This document shows, one piece after another, positions 1-10,918 of a stretch of DNA of 64,000 nt. The notes beneath the pieces were generated by a model. The model saw nothing but the letters and a program-made list of their open reading frames with translations. It searched no databases and had not been told where the DNA came from. Positions within the stretch are counted from its first letter, which is position 1, and the number at the start of each line of letters is the position of its first letter. The stretch is from the NCBI GenBank assembly GCA_037951105.1, contig JBAMJV010002920.1, positions 62,001 to 126,000 of the forward strand, given 5' to 3'. The translations under genes were made by a program, and so were the position numbers. This stretch comes from Echinarachnius parma (Eukaryota > Echinodermata > Echinoidea > Clypeasteroida > Echinarachniidae).

Positions 1-492
1 TTCACGAATTCATAGAAGAATATCAATGGGCCAACCTCTTTGGAATTTGTAAGCTCATAAATTTGCTTTGTTATTAAGAAAATTTAAATTTTGTAAAATT
101 TCCATGTAGAAGTCAAAATGGCTGCAGCTCGCAAGTGACGTCACGATCGATAGCAATTCCGAACGATACTACAAATCGGAGCAAAGTTCATCCTGTCGTA
201 ACTTTTTTATTGCTCTCCCGTTTTGGCTCAGATTTTCGATCATGATTCTTCATATTCACTTCATTTTATAGCAAACATCACATTTCTGGGGTGGAATTCC
301 CCTTTTTAAGGGCTGTACTGTATGTTATTTTAATTTGTTCTAAGATATAATATCTCTTATTAGCCCATTTTAACGTTTAGACCGTTTTAGACAACAGTAG
401 TGTATGAAGAATTTGTGTATACGTTTCTGAGTTAGAGTGTGTTTGTCCACTGGGCATTGGGGCATATCAACCTGTTTGCGTACCATGATTAA
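1..492. other. No recognised feature
   Basis: AT-rich unique-looking sequence. No coding signal seen. Confidence 0.4.
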
Positions 493-617
493 TGCAGGTG
501 TCATTTGTATGACGCACCTCTTGACCCCCGGGAAAGGTGCGTCAAAGGTGCATCATGGATGCATCCATGACGCCTTTCCTGGGGGTCAAGAGCTGTGTCA
601 TACAAATGACACCTGCA
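493..617. repeat. 125-bp near-perfect hairpin
   Basis: Left arm from TGCAGGTGTCATTTGTATGA, right arm ending TCATACAAATGACACCTGCA. The centre is a perfect 18-bp palindrome TCATGGATGCATCCATGA (553-570). Only a few mismatches; a foldback element or its remnant. Confidence 0.8.
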
Positions 618-713
618 TAAACCAGGATCGACAAACACAATAAATGGGAATAATTATCCCCGATGGAAGGTTTATTTACCATATCCCATATCCCCGTTTG
701 AAGGCCCTTACAC

Positions 714-737
714 GAATGTGTGTGTGTGTGTGTGTGA
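714..737. repeat. (TG)n microsatellite
   Basis: Short run of alternating T and G. Confidence 0.9.
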
Positions 738-990
738 ATTATAAGTAGATCAATGTGTGCTGGTGTGTCTGTCCAATATTGTGAATTCATCTATTTCCAG
801 ATCACAATTCCCTTTTCTACTTAACCCTATATTGAACCAAGTTATAATATAACAAATACAAGAAAAATACAAATATACAAATTTAATATTGGTCGCAAAA
901 CCAATCCATCATGATACATGTAATAAGTAATAATTCCTGACAGCAACAATGCAGTCTTCATCAACTGTGTGCAAATCACCAGTGTTGTAT

Positions 991-1143
991 GACTCGAGGC
1001 CGGTCTTGGTCTCGAGACCGGACTCGAGGCCGGCATTGCCGGCCTCGGTCTCTGACTCGGACTCGGGGACCCTGGACTCGGCCTCGGACTCGGACTCGAA
1101 GGTCGTTGACTCGATGACTCGGGCCGAGTCCAGCTCGAGACCG
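991..1143. repeat. GGACTC-type short repeat, locus 1
   Basis: Degenerate GACTCGG/GACTCGAG tandem, framed by GAGGCCGGTCTTGGTCTCGAG-like inverted pieces. It keeps frames open on both strands (Ser/Asp- or Glu/Ser-rich), which is a repeat artefact. Confidence 0.8.
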
Positions 1144-1640
1144 GCCAATTTCCGTATATGTTGTATACTTGTATATTGGCTATTCTGTGTTATAATTCTG
1201 CAAGAAACAAGCCAAATATTCTATCCAATCCACCAAGCGATTGTTCCTTGAAAAAGAGATCGCGAATGAACTGACAGCCGACAAGAAAGTGAGCAAAAAA
1301 TCACATTTGTGAGAAACGAATGGACACGGAAGTTACATATCCATAACAAATAGCCCAAGCTTATATTTGATAGGTATGCTTTCATTTTATACTGTCTTTT
1401 TTTTATGAATTGACACCGCGATTCTGAAAATGTTTGGCTATCAAACACCCGGGGGGGGGGGGGGGGGTACTCACGTATATTGGGTATACGGGGATGTGCC
1501 GCTGGGAAGGGTGACTTTTTCAAGAAAGATCCTTAGACATGGGTCCCCTTTTCATTAAAAAAATCCTTAGACATGCGGGTCCCTTTTTTCATTTATTCCT
1601 TTCCCCTCTTTTCTCCCTCATTTTCTCCAGGATTTTGGGA

Positions 1641-2086
1641 TTTTCCGCTGTGAAATTGCTAAAATTTTCAAGCTCGCTCCGCTCCGCTCGCATACATAAT
1701 ATTTCACAACGTCGGGTGATTATATTACCCTTCATAACGCCATATCATAAGTAATAAAACGAATATACCCATACAATAATTGAAACAAATGGCAATTTTC
1801 CGCTGTGAAATAGGTAAAATTTTCAAGCTCGCTCCGCTCGCTCGCATACAAAATATTTCACAACGTCGGGTGATTGTATTTCCCTTTATAACGCCATATC
1901 ATAAGTAATAAAACGAATATAGCCATACAGTAATTGAAATAAATGGCAATTTTCCGCTGTGAAATAGGTAAAATTTTCAAGCTCGCTCCGCTCGCTCGCA
2001 TATTTCACAACGTCGGGTGATTATACCCTTCATAACGCCATAATAAGTAATACAACGAATATACCCATACAATAATTGAAACAAAT
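1641..2086. repeat. 154-bp tandem repeat, three copies
   Basis: Copies start TTTTCCGCTGTGAAAT at 1641, 1796 and 1950, each with TTCAAGCTCGCTCCGCTC and ATTTCACAACGTCGGGTGAT. The third is shortened by small deletions. Confidence 0.9.
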
Positions 2087-2261
2087 CTACTGGCCCAAAA
2101 GGGCCTGTTAAAAAAAACCGTGAGTGTGGAGCCCTGAATGAGTGCATATTATGTGACACATATCTAGGGTTAATCACTTGATCGAGTGATAGATCAATTG
2201 CCTTTGGAAAAGAAAATGAATCAATGTAAAATAAAAAATAATTAATACAAAAAAAAGAGTT

Positions 2262-2396
2262 GGACTCGGACTCGGTCTCGGACTCGGATGGTCTGGACTC
2301 GGACTCGGACTCGGATGGTCTGGACTCGGTCTCGGTCTCGGACTCGGACGGTCTGGACTCGGACTCGGTCTCGGACTCGGATTGGGTGGACTCGGA
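2262..2396. repeat. GGACTC-type short repeat, locus 2
   Basis: About 22 hexamers GGACTC/GGTCTC arranged in a higher-order unit ending GGATGGTCT. Opens long Ser/Asp or Ser/Glu frames on both strands. Confidence 0.9.
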
Positions 2397-2787
2397 TACA
2401 ACACTGCAAATCACTGACCTTAGTAGAGGTCAGTGGTGCAAATAAACAGGTTTGGAGGTGTGTTTAGTTATATCAGCGAAATGGGATCAAGTTGTGATCA
2501 ATGAAATTGCTAGTCCTCTCCAGAATAGCGCCCTCAATACACACTCGGTCAAACGAAGCACAACTTTGGGGTAACCCTCTGAAATACATGACTGTTTTTC
2601 CTCTAGTTTGTTCTTTGGCAACATGTTGTTTATTGACATGTTCTAAATTAACAAGGTTTCAAAAACCTCAGATTTCAGTGAGTTTCACCTTGAAGTTCTA
2701 CCTTTCTTTAAATTCTTTAGATTGGGTTCCCACATATTATATACAGTAGTTCGATTTTGACTGAATTTGTGTATAATTTTATTACTT

Positions 2788-3317
2788 AAAGTGATCCAGG
2801 TAAAGTGTCTAACTCCACGAAAAATACTTGGAGCTTCCTCGTTTTTCTTCTGCCGTGTTGTTTAGCTTATGGTAAGAGAAGAATAAAATAGGGTTAGATT
2901 TGTTCAAATGTCCCTTTAGTATGAAGATAATTATCATTGAAAATCATTATTTCAAAAGCGTTAGCTAACGCTTTTGATAAAAAGTAAAATTGCCGTAGCT
3001 GAACACGTCCGGCCAGCGCGCGACTGAACTTTGAGCCGAGCGCGCGCAAATTCCATGAATTCTGTACCGTCTGTAAACATACACGGGTGCGGATATCGCC
3101 AAACGGATGATTATTACTGCAACAAATCTACGACAGGCCATCAGTATTCGGTGATAAAATATGAACTCAATATTCGTTTTTTTCACTAGGTAAACAGTGT
3201 TCGTTTTCTTTCAAACTTTCACAAATCTTTCAATTGTATTTTACAATGATATTGATATAGGATTGAAGTCTCAAATGTCATTTTGTGCAATATCTGACAC
3301 TTTACAGGGATCACTTT
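2788..3317. mobile_element. 530-bp TIR element
   Basis: Inverted ends of 22 bp (AAAGTGATCC..GTAAAGTGTC), matching at 20 positions. A 26-bp perfect palindrome centred on GTTAGCTAAC lies at 2952-2977. No coding frame. A MITE of unknown superfamily. Confidence 0.65.
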
Positions 3318-3489
3318 ATTTCATGAATATAACAAGATAAAATATAAATATATAGGGCCTAGACCATTGTCCATCGATATAAAAATACAGAGTTTGGCCA
3401 ACTCAAACAATTGGCGCCATATTGTTACCCAACGGTGTGCATCCATGTATGGTCATCAATGCCTCTTTACAGGTTTGGGCATTTAAAAA

Positions 3490-3564
3490 CACTACACGCA
3501 CCTCCACTCACACAAAATGACACTCAACATACGCACATCCACATAAACAGACGCCAACACAAAT

Positions 3565-3609
<45 letters not shown>

Positions 3610-3810
3610 CACACACACACACACCCACACACATACACACACATACATACACTAGCACACACACATACATATGCACTATAGCACACAAACATACACATAC
3701 AAATCACGCAAACACACACACACACCCACTTAAACATACACAAGCACACATTCGAACACAGGGGCACACGCACACACACATCCATTATAGTTACAATGCA
3801 CACACATATG

Positions 3811-3853
<43 letters not shown>

Positions 3854-3858
3854 ACGTC
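3490..3858. repeat. (CA)n-rich microsatellite region
   Basis: Pure (CA)n cores at about 3565-3640 and 3810-3845, joined by ACACAT-type imperfect stretches. Opens His/Thr and Val/Cys frames that are not genes. Confidence 0.95.
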
Positions 3859-4188
3859 ATGTACGGCTCTGCGGAGATGCGGAGTTCTTTTGAATAGTGC
3901 CCTCAAGATGTTAAAGTCCATATTGGACCAGTATTTGGAAGAAAAATACACTAGGTACATGTATAATAATCTGAGAATTCGACCTATAATTTCTTTCTAC
4001 TGTATACATCAAAGTACATCAAGCAAACAAGATACAATTAACGAGGCTATATGCAATTTACTGAGTCTACTGCATGTACATGGGGAGAAAAGTGCTCCCC
4101 TGCATCAAATTAGTTTTGTAATTGTTGGGAGATGTGCGTACAGGCACATGACTTTGCCCGAATGTAACATGAGATTGCCCAAATATTT

Positions 4189-4982
4189 TTAACCCTAATA
4201 AGGCCGGGGGGGGGGGGCCATAATGGCCCCCCCTCCGCAATTTTTTTTATTGCTCCAAAACGCTGTAAGATGACGCGCCGCTGTTTAGTGACTTTTTTCT
4301 TTTGGGTCTTGCGCATATTTTTAAACAAACATTTTGAAAATCCGACCTACCGTTACGAAGTCACATGACCTTTTGTCTATGCATGTCAGCCCGAAAATCG
4401 CTCAATTTCGTGATTTGTGTACAAAACATATGGAAATATCAGTTTTCGTAAAAGGAAGTATATCATTGGTTATTTGGTCTTGTTTACATTTTATATGTTT
4501 GTTTTGGGGTTCAAAATAGATGAATTATAGTTAGAAATAAAATAAACAACAACAACAATAAAATACATAAGTTTAAAAAAACAAAGAAATACATAAGAAA
4601 TTATAAAAACAATAGAAAACATAAGGAAGAACCTGGCTCTTCCAAATTTGTTTGTCGCATTATTATTCCAAATGCTCTAAAGAATATATGTAGTGAAAAC
4701 CAATGTTTAATTATGAAGAATATATGATTTATGGGTAAAAATATGAATTTTATGACCTTATTTGCATAAATTACCATAAATATGCAAATTAATGAATTTT
4801 CCAACAAATTAAAATTACCATTGTATTCTATACACTTCACTCATCATGCGTGCAAATTTTTACGGCGATCGGCCGCTCCGCGGCCGAGATCTTAGGGGGG
4901 GGGTGGGGGGGGGGCCATAATGCCCCCCCCCCCCCCCCCGGCCTGCTGAAGACCTCAAATAGCCCGGCCTTTTTAGGGTTAA
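4189..4982. mobile_element. TTAA-flanked TIR element, piggyBac-like MITE, copy 1
   Basis: Bounded by TTAA on both sides with inverted ends CCCTAATAAGGCCGGGGGG and CCCGGCCTTTTTAGGG. TTAA plus CCCT ends is the signature of piggyBac-type insertions. Each end carries a subterminal G-run/CATAATG/C-run hairpin. No transposase frame is present, so it is non-autonomous. It aligns along its whole length with 22851-23631. Confidence 0.7.
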
Positions 4983-5120
4983 CCCGAATATGATATGTTT
5001 TTCCAACATTTTGAGGTAATATTTGTCTGAATATGGCCGTTTTAAAAATTCCTGGGGGGGGGGGGGGGGGGGGGGGTGGTATCTGGTCTTTTTTTGGTGG
5101 CTCTAAGTTTACGTTATGTT

Positions 5121-5126
5121 TTTATT
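5121..5126 (-). terminator. Candidate poly(A) signal for LDLR-like gene
   Basis: AATAAA on the minus strand, about 240 bp downstream of the proposed stop codon at 5367. Position is suitable; no cDNA evidence. Confidence 0.3.
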
Positions 5127-5366
5127 CCTGGCGTGCGATCAGCCCGATCAGTGATTACAAAATTACAAAACGCATGATTACAAAAATGTGCATGTTTAAA
5201 TGTTGCATCTTAACTTTTAAATCAGAAACTGTCTAACAATTATGCCACTATACGTATTACTTCATATATCTACAAGAGAAATCATAATTGTTGAATTAAA
5301 AAAGGTTCACTAATTACAAAACAAACCTAATTAGTGAGTATTATATTATGAGCAGAGCTTTACATG

Positions 5367-5512
5367 TCACCACGGCACGGCTATGGTCACAATGATCGCG
5401 ATCATGACGGTGATAGTGATCGACGTTCTTGGAATAACGGCTCCGCCAGTCCCGCCGAACGGTAATGTTCCACTTGGGATCCTTGTTACGTTGGATGAAG
5501 ACGAGTTTTGAC
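5367..5512 (-). CDS. Probable last exon: stalk, membrane segment and stop
   Basis: Candidate terminal exon of the LDLR-like gene. A good acceptor (pyrimidine-rich tract ending TCCTAG) precedes 5512. The exon opens with GT, completing the G left by the propeller exon to Gly, and reads QNSSSSNVTRIPSGTLPFGG, then TGGAVIPRT, then the hydrophobic stretch SITITVMIAIIVTIAV and PW before TGA at 5369-5367. The spliced reading PFDICITPGQN mimics the normal exit from LRP propellers. NSS and NVT are N-glycosylation sequons, consistent with an extracellular stalk. There would be almost no cytoplasmic tail, so no NPxY endocytosis signal. An alternative is splicing into a further exon at GTAAAG (5364), but the TGA precedes it. 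The join rests on phase and sense only and spans a 4.2-kb intron holding the tandem array. Confidence 0.5.
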
Positions 5513-5685
5513 CTAGGACACAAGCAATTCAAATGTGGAAAGGTTATTGTTTTGTTTTAATAGTGCGGACATGTATTGATAAGCATTATTATATCCTACA
5601 TGAATGAAATCCTGTTCAGTGATTGGTCTACATAGCGTCATGTGACCAAACATAGTAATGCCCATGGAGAAAAATGTGCTATGCG

Positions 5686-5731
5686 TGACGTCATTCATGG
5701 AATAGTAAATGCTATTCCATGAATGACGTCA
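5686..5731. repeat. 20-bp perfect hairpin with CRE-like ends
   Basis: TGACGTCATTCATGGAATAG, a 6-nt loop, then the exact inverse. Each arm carries TGACGTCA, a perfect cAMP-response-element core. Confidence 0.75.
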
Positions 5732-6368
5732 TAGACGCCGGGTGATCATATTGAACCCATAGAGATGCGTGTTATAAAACTTCCCTGCGAGCAGAGGTCT
5801 TGTTTTAGCTTGCGAAAGATGACGAGATTTCTCAAAGAGTTATTTTAAAAGAAATACAGCATATTTTCACCCGTGAATATCAATAAGTTCCAAAGAATAT
5901 TCTAGAGATGCATTTCATGTATAACGTAGCGGTATTCGAATTTAAAAACTACGACAATGGTGCACATTGTGCATTGTTGTCCTTCTGTAGTCGTGAGTCG
6001 TGACACTAATTCGTCATTTTAACAATCGGCCGCGGTGTGCACTACTAGCTGTATGTGTAATGTATTTTCTCCATACAATCCGATCACACGTGTGTAGTAT
6101 GTAAAGCAGGTTAATTATTCACTTTGATGCGCGCGTTTTGCATTTGGGTGCGCATTAGTTGTTAAGGCGCGTAACCATGAATGGAAAGATAGCGCAATAC
6201 GCGCTCTGCGCTAGGACTATTGCGCAAAGGGGGTCAGTGTCACAAACAGAACATAGTCAGTGCAGTGATGGTTCCATGATCAATGTTTTGTTTTTCTTCA
6301 TATTTTTCTTTAATTTAATTGAAATCATTTATTTTTGCGATGATTATGATTTTGCGAAGGATATAAAA

Positions 6369-6532
6369 CAAATATATCATGCACTATTTCGAGCCACTAG
6401 TGAAATTATGGATTCCTCGGTGACAGGAAAAGCACTATGTTCTTCGGGTCTACGACCCTCAGAACATAGTGCTTTTCCTGTCACCTCGGAATCCATAATT
6501 TCAACTAGAGGCTCTCAGTGCATGGTATATTG
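6369..6532. repeat. Long hairpin, about 165 bp
   Basis: Arms of about 70 bp including GACAGGAAAAGCACTATGTT and its inverse, with a central GGGTC-tac-GACCC stem. Outer parts (TATCATGCACT / GTGCATGGTATA) also pair imperfectly. The overlapping 185-codon plus frame (6159-6716) reads through this hairpin and a G run and is not a credible gene. Confidence 0.8.
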
Positions 6533-6670
6533 GTTTACTAGTTGTGCTTATAGCAATGTTAAAAACGAGTGTTTTAGAGGGCTCAACAATATGAATATTA
6601 AAAACGTGTCATCTTACATAACATCACTTTGGTTGGTGTTGTTTTTGTTGGGGGGGGGGGGGGGGGGGGG

Positions 6671-8902
6671 CTTCAATCCAAAAGCATCCAATCCAAACGC
6701 CAGTGTCGGCAACTGAGTTCAGGTGCGTTTGTATTGCGTAGGCCAGCTTTTTATTTCTTTTTTACTTAATGAATAGACAGATCTGCTGCCAAGGGGGTGC
6801 GTTGGGTGCGTACGCATCCCCCCCCTCCCCCCCAAAAAAAATACAATAAAAATACAATAAAAATACAATAACAGAATTAGAAAGGTCCACTTTTTATCTG
6901 TCTCGGCCATCTAAACCAGTGGTCTCAGACCCCCCACCTCCGGCTTACACAACTCAACCAGTGGTATAATTATGACAAGTTGGAACACTTGAACATTTAT
7001 TATAATTTGGGTTGCTACTCACCCGTTTCCGTAGTCATGGTTACCATCGTAGTTACTACCGTAGTATTTAGACCCGAGGGTGAAGATGAGGGTGAAGATG
7101 AGGGTGAAGATGAGGATGCTGGATCACGTGGTTCTGGTAGAAGAAGTGATTTGATGGATGAAACATATCCAATAAAAGCTCTTTGTCAGAAACATGAACG
7201 TGTATAAAATTGGAGGGGGGGGGGGGGGGGCTTCAATCCAAAAGCATCCAATCCAAACGCCAGTGTCGGCAACTGAGTTCAGGTGCGTTTGTATTGCGTA
7301 GGCCAGCTTTTTATTTCTTTTTTACTTAATGAATAGACAGATCTGCTGCCAAGGGGGTGCGTTGGGTGCGTACGCATCCCCCCCCCCCCCCCAAAAAAAA
7401 ATACAATAAAAATACAATAAAAATACAATAAAAATACAATAACAGAATTAGAAAGGTCCACTTTTTATCTGTCTCGGCCATCTAAACCAGTGGTCTCAGA
7501 CCCCCCACCTCCGGCTTACACAACTCAACCAGTGGTATAATTATGACAAGTTGGAACACTTGAACATTTATTATAATTTGGGTTGCTACTCACCCGTTTC
7601 CGTAGTCATGGTTACCATCGTAGTTACTACCGTAGTATTTAGACCCGAGGGTGAAGATGAGGGTGAAGATGAGGGTGAAGATGAGGATGCTGGATCACGT
7701 GGTTCTGGTAGAAGAAGTGATTTGATGGATGAAACATATCCAATAAAAGCTCTTTGTCAGAAACATGAACGTGTATAAAATTGGAGGGGGGGGGGGGGGG
7801 CTTCAATCCAAAAGCATCCAATCCAAACGCCAGTGTCGGCAACTGAGTTCAGGTGCGTTTGTATTGCGTAGGCCAGCTTTTTATTTCTTTTTTACTTAAT
7901 GAATAGACAGATCTGCTGCCAAGGGGGTGCGTTGGGTGCGTACGCATCCCCCCCCCCCCCCCCAAAAAAAAAATACAATAAAAATACAATAAAAATACAA
8001 TAAAAATACAATAACAGAATTAGAAAGGTCCACTTTTTATCTGTCTCGGCCATCTAAACCAGTGGTCTCAGACCCCCCACCTCCGGCTTACACAACTCAA
8101 CCAGTGGTATAATTATGACAAGTTGGAACACTTGAACATTTATTATAATTTGGGTTGCTACTCACCCGTTTCCGTAGTCATGGTTACCATCGTAGTTACT
8201 ACCGTAGTATTTAGACCCGAGGGTGAAGATGAGGGTGAAGATGAGGGTGAAGATGAGGATGCTGGATCACGTGGTTCTGGTAGAAGAAGTGATTTGATGG
8301 ATGAAACATATCCAATAAAAGCTCTTTGTCAGAAACATGAACGTGTATAAAATTGGAGGGGGGGGGGGGGGGGGCTTCAATCCAAAAGCATCCAATCCAA
8401 ACGCCAGTGTCGGCAACTGAGTTCAGGTGCGTTTGTATTGCGTAGGCCAGCTTTTTATTTCTTTTTTACTTAATGAATAGACAGATCTGCTGCCAAGGGG
8501 GTGCGTTGGGTGCGTACGCATCCCCCCCCCCCCCAACAAAAAATACAATAAAAATACAATAAAAATACAATAACAGAATTAGAAAGGTCCACTTTTTATC
8601 TGTCTCGGCCATCTAAACCAGTGGTCTCAGACCCCCCACCTCCGGCTTACACAACTCAACCAGTGGTATAATTATGACAAGTTGGAACACTTGAACATTT
8701 ATTATAATTTGGGTTGCTACTCACCCGTTTCCGTAGTCATGGTTACCATCGTAGTTACTACCGTAGTAATTAGACCCGAGGGTGAAGATGAGGGTGAAGA
8801 TGAGGATGCTGGATCACGTGGTTCTGGTAGAAGAAGTGATTTGATGGATGAAACATATCCAATAAAAGCTCTTTGTCGGAAACATGAACGTGTATAAAAT
8901 TG
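6671..8902. repeat. Four-copy tandem array of about 570-bp units
   Basis: Units start at 6671, 7231, 7801 and 8375, each with CTTCAATCCAAAAGCATCC directly after a G run. Each unit contains: a GGGTGCGTTGGGTGCGTACG segment running into a C run, 3-4 copies of an 11-bp AATACAATAAA repeat, a (GAGGGTGAAGAT)2-3 repeat, and a G run at the junction. The copies are almost identical apart from homopolymer length and the internal repeat counts; the fourth is the most different. This implies recent unequal exchange or an assembly collapse at the homopolymers. The array lies in the proposed last intron of the LDLR-like gene. Confidence 0.95.
7037..7207 (+). CDS. Hypothetical small acidic ORF, one per array unit (doubtful)
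   Basis: A 56-codon frame from ATG: MVTIVVTTVVFRPEGEDEGE, two further acidic GEDE-type repeats, then DAGSRGSGRRSDLMDETYPI and KALCQKHERV. Equivalent frames occur at 7608-7778, 8180-8350 and 8739-8897. The fourth lacks one 12-bp in-frame repeat and has F-to-I and Q-to-R changes. A hydrophobic start followed by an acidic repeat is seen, but no family is recognised. The non-coding parts of the units are equally conserved, so there is no sign of selection on the frame. It is antisense to the proposed last intron of the LDLR-like gene. It may simply be open by chance. Confidence 0.15.
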   Translation: MVTIVVTTVVFRPEGEDEGEDEGEDEDAGSRGSGRRSDLMDETYPIKALCQKHERV

Positions 8903-9339
8903 GGACTATGTTTTATATGAGAAAACTTGTATTTGTATCATGATTATCATAATCTATGTTTGTATTATAAAAAGTTTTAATCGTTTCACATAGGGGCTTA
9001 AGCGTGTTTATATACCACAAAGACTACAGTATTTTGTTTTCGTATAGAGTTATGTTTCGTAGATAAATCTCTGTCATTGACATCCAATGAAAATGTTGTA
9101 CCAAGTATTCGAAATAACAAAATGATGCGAAACGAAATTAGAACAACGAAGAACTCAGCAATGCATGATATTGCTGATTCAGGAAAGGTATCTCATGAAA
9201 GCTGAATAGTATATATAACTCTTCACATCTACCTCTGATTTAAGGTTTGAAAAATGTATAATTTTGAATTGATTGGCCTTTTAACATTGAATACCCCCCT
9301 TTAAAAAAAATGATACGCCCTGTTTAGGCTTTGTCCCCC

Positions 9340-9608
9340 GGGGGGGGGGGGGGGGGGGGGGGGTCACTCCCAACATGACTGGCTACGCACCCGCGTCCAA
9401 AAAAAGCGTCGAAAGGGTATCATTTTCAGCTATACGGCGTCGTCGACTTTTTCCTTTAAAAAGGGGTGGTTTTCAGCACTCATTAGAAAAAAACCCAGAA
9501 AAGGGGTACCTTTTCAGGTGCACAAGTTTTCGACGTTAGGGTCCATTTCAGAGGTTGATGGACACGGGTGGGTAGCACTTTTGTATGCGAGTGACCTCCC
9601 CCCCCCTC
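9340..9608. mobile_element. GTCACTC-type TIR repeat with G/C-run ends
   Basis: Imperfect inverted ends, GGTCACTCCCAACATGACTG at the left and GTATGCGAGTGACCTCCCCC at the right, with the CACCCGCGTCC / GGACACGGGTG pair inside. Direct repeats GGCTTTGTCCCC flank it (9328-9339 and 9610-9621). Confidence 0.5.
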
Positions 9609-9705
9609 GGGCTTTGTCCCCGAAAAATGTGTGTGCACCCCTCCCAATCAGTCAGACCACATTACGCAACTTCACACACATAACATTAATTCAACATATT
9701 CCTAC

Positions 9706-9969
9706 CTGGAGTGATACATATATCGAAGGGTGGAGCGAATAAACCTCTCGAGGTGATTGGACCGATCTGCCCGTTGCCATTAGGACCAAAGATCACCAGA
9801 TTGACGTTATCGGTGAAGTACACGTCATCGTTGTCGCCGTACGTGTCAAGGCGCCATGGGCGGATGAAGTACCCCGTGACGCTGCTAACGTGCACCGTCC
9901 GATCTCCACCAGTGAAGTCGACTGACTCGACCAGTCCGAGCTGGTAGTCGCACCAGTATACTCTCGTCT
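9706..9969 (-). CDS. LDLR class B propeller exon, blades 5-6 and closure
   Basis: Fourth propeller exon. It encodes TRVYWCDYQLGLVESVDFTG with GDRTVHVSS (blade 5), then RPWRLDTYGDNDDVYFTDNV and the closing segment GLFAPPFDICITP (blade 6). With the three upstream exons this makes six blades, a complete propeller. The acceptor TTCCCCAG lies above 9969 and the donor GTAGGA starts at 9705. The length is 2 nt + 87 codons + 1 nt (264 nt). The last motif, PPFDICITPG, matches the PmdI.v.hp.rQ segment that ends LRP propellers just before the usual EGF module. No EGF-like exon was seen within about 4 kb downstream. Confidence 0.85.
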
Positions 9970-10793
9970 CTGGGGAAAACCATAAAATAATTTCAGCCAG
10001 TTAGAGATGAATAAAACGTGTCTTAATTATTTTTTTGCTGATTTTGTATTTTACCCCAGCAAGAATTTCAAGTACGTGCATCGATCTCCACTCAAGTTAC
10101 CCATTTAATAACTCTACGCCACAACATGGGAATGATTAATGATTTTAATTAGTTGTAGCTTCACAATTGCATCTATACTACAATTGCATCTAGATGCGAT
10201 TGAATTGAATAATATACGGTTGAATTAGACAAAAGTGACATTTCGTATTTTCCGAACGCACTCATTTCATATACGTCATCTAGAATGTAATTATTAACGA
10301 ACTATGAGATTATTAAAAGCCAAAGCCAGAATTTGAATATTACCAAAAGCAGCTATATTGGCCAAACGTATTGATCAATATTGTTGAAATACAGTATAAA
10401 ATAGCTTGTAATGCAAAAAAATAAGTTTGAAACTGCCATGCACGCCGCCAGCACGCCGTTCAGATTGGGCCTTAACTCACCGCCCGATCGCCCCTCTACG
10501 CCGGGCTGAGTATTGGTGGCTATACAGTCGACAAGAACGCATGATATGCGTACGTGCGATTGCATATATTTTGCATGCAGCGTATAGAGTTGAAGCTATG
10601 GTAAACAAATTGTTTTATTTTGAAGATTTTATTGCTCAAATAGTCAATTTCAAAGTAGTCTTTGTCCAAATCTTTACATAAACAGATAAGTTATGATAAT
10701 TTTCTTTCACATGGTAGGTGATAAAAGCGTATTTTCATTTATTTATGTGTGGGGCGTTTCCCGATACTATTTTACATGATAATAAGCACATAC

Positions 10794-10918
10794 CACGATG
10801 GTCAAGGGCAACTCCAGTCGGTACCAGCATACCACTGTTGACCAGTGTCACGCGATCCGTCCCGTTAATATTCGCCCTCTCGATAGTGATGTCCGACCGG
10901 TCCGGCCAGAACATGAGA
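10794..10918 (-). CDS. LDLR class B propeller exon, blade 4
   Basis: Third propeller exon. It encodes LMFWPDRSDITIERANINGT followed by DRVTLVNSGMLVPTGVALDHR. The YWTD position is degenerate (FWPD), as is common in LRP propellers, but the I.ra.inGt.r..lv pattern and the P.gvAlD segment are clear. The acceptor TTCCAG precedes 10918 and the donor GTATGT starts at 10793. The length is 1 nt + 41 codons + 1 nt, which completes the Gly codon from upstream and starts the Glu codon (G|AG) completed by the next exon. Confidence 0.85.

Noticed and set aside
3411-3893. 160-codon His/Thr-rich frame and opposite Val/Cys-rich frame
   Set aside because: (CA)n microsatellite artefact.
6159-6716. 185-codon plus-strand frame
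   Set aside because: It runs through the 6369-6532 hairpin, a G run (poly-Gly) and the start of the tandem array; no domain.
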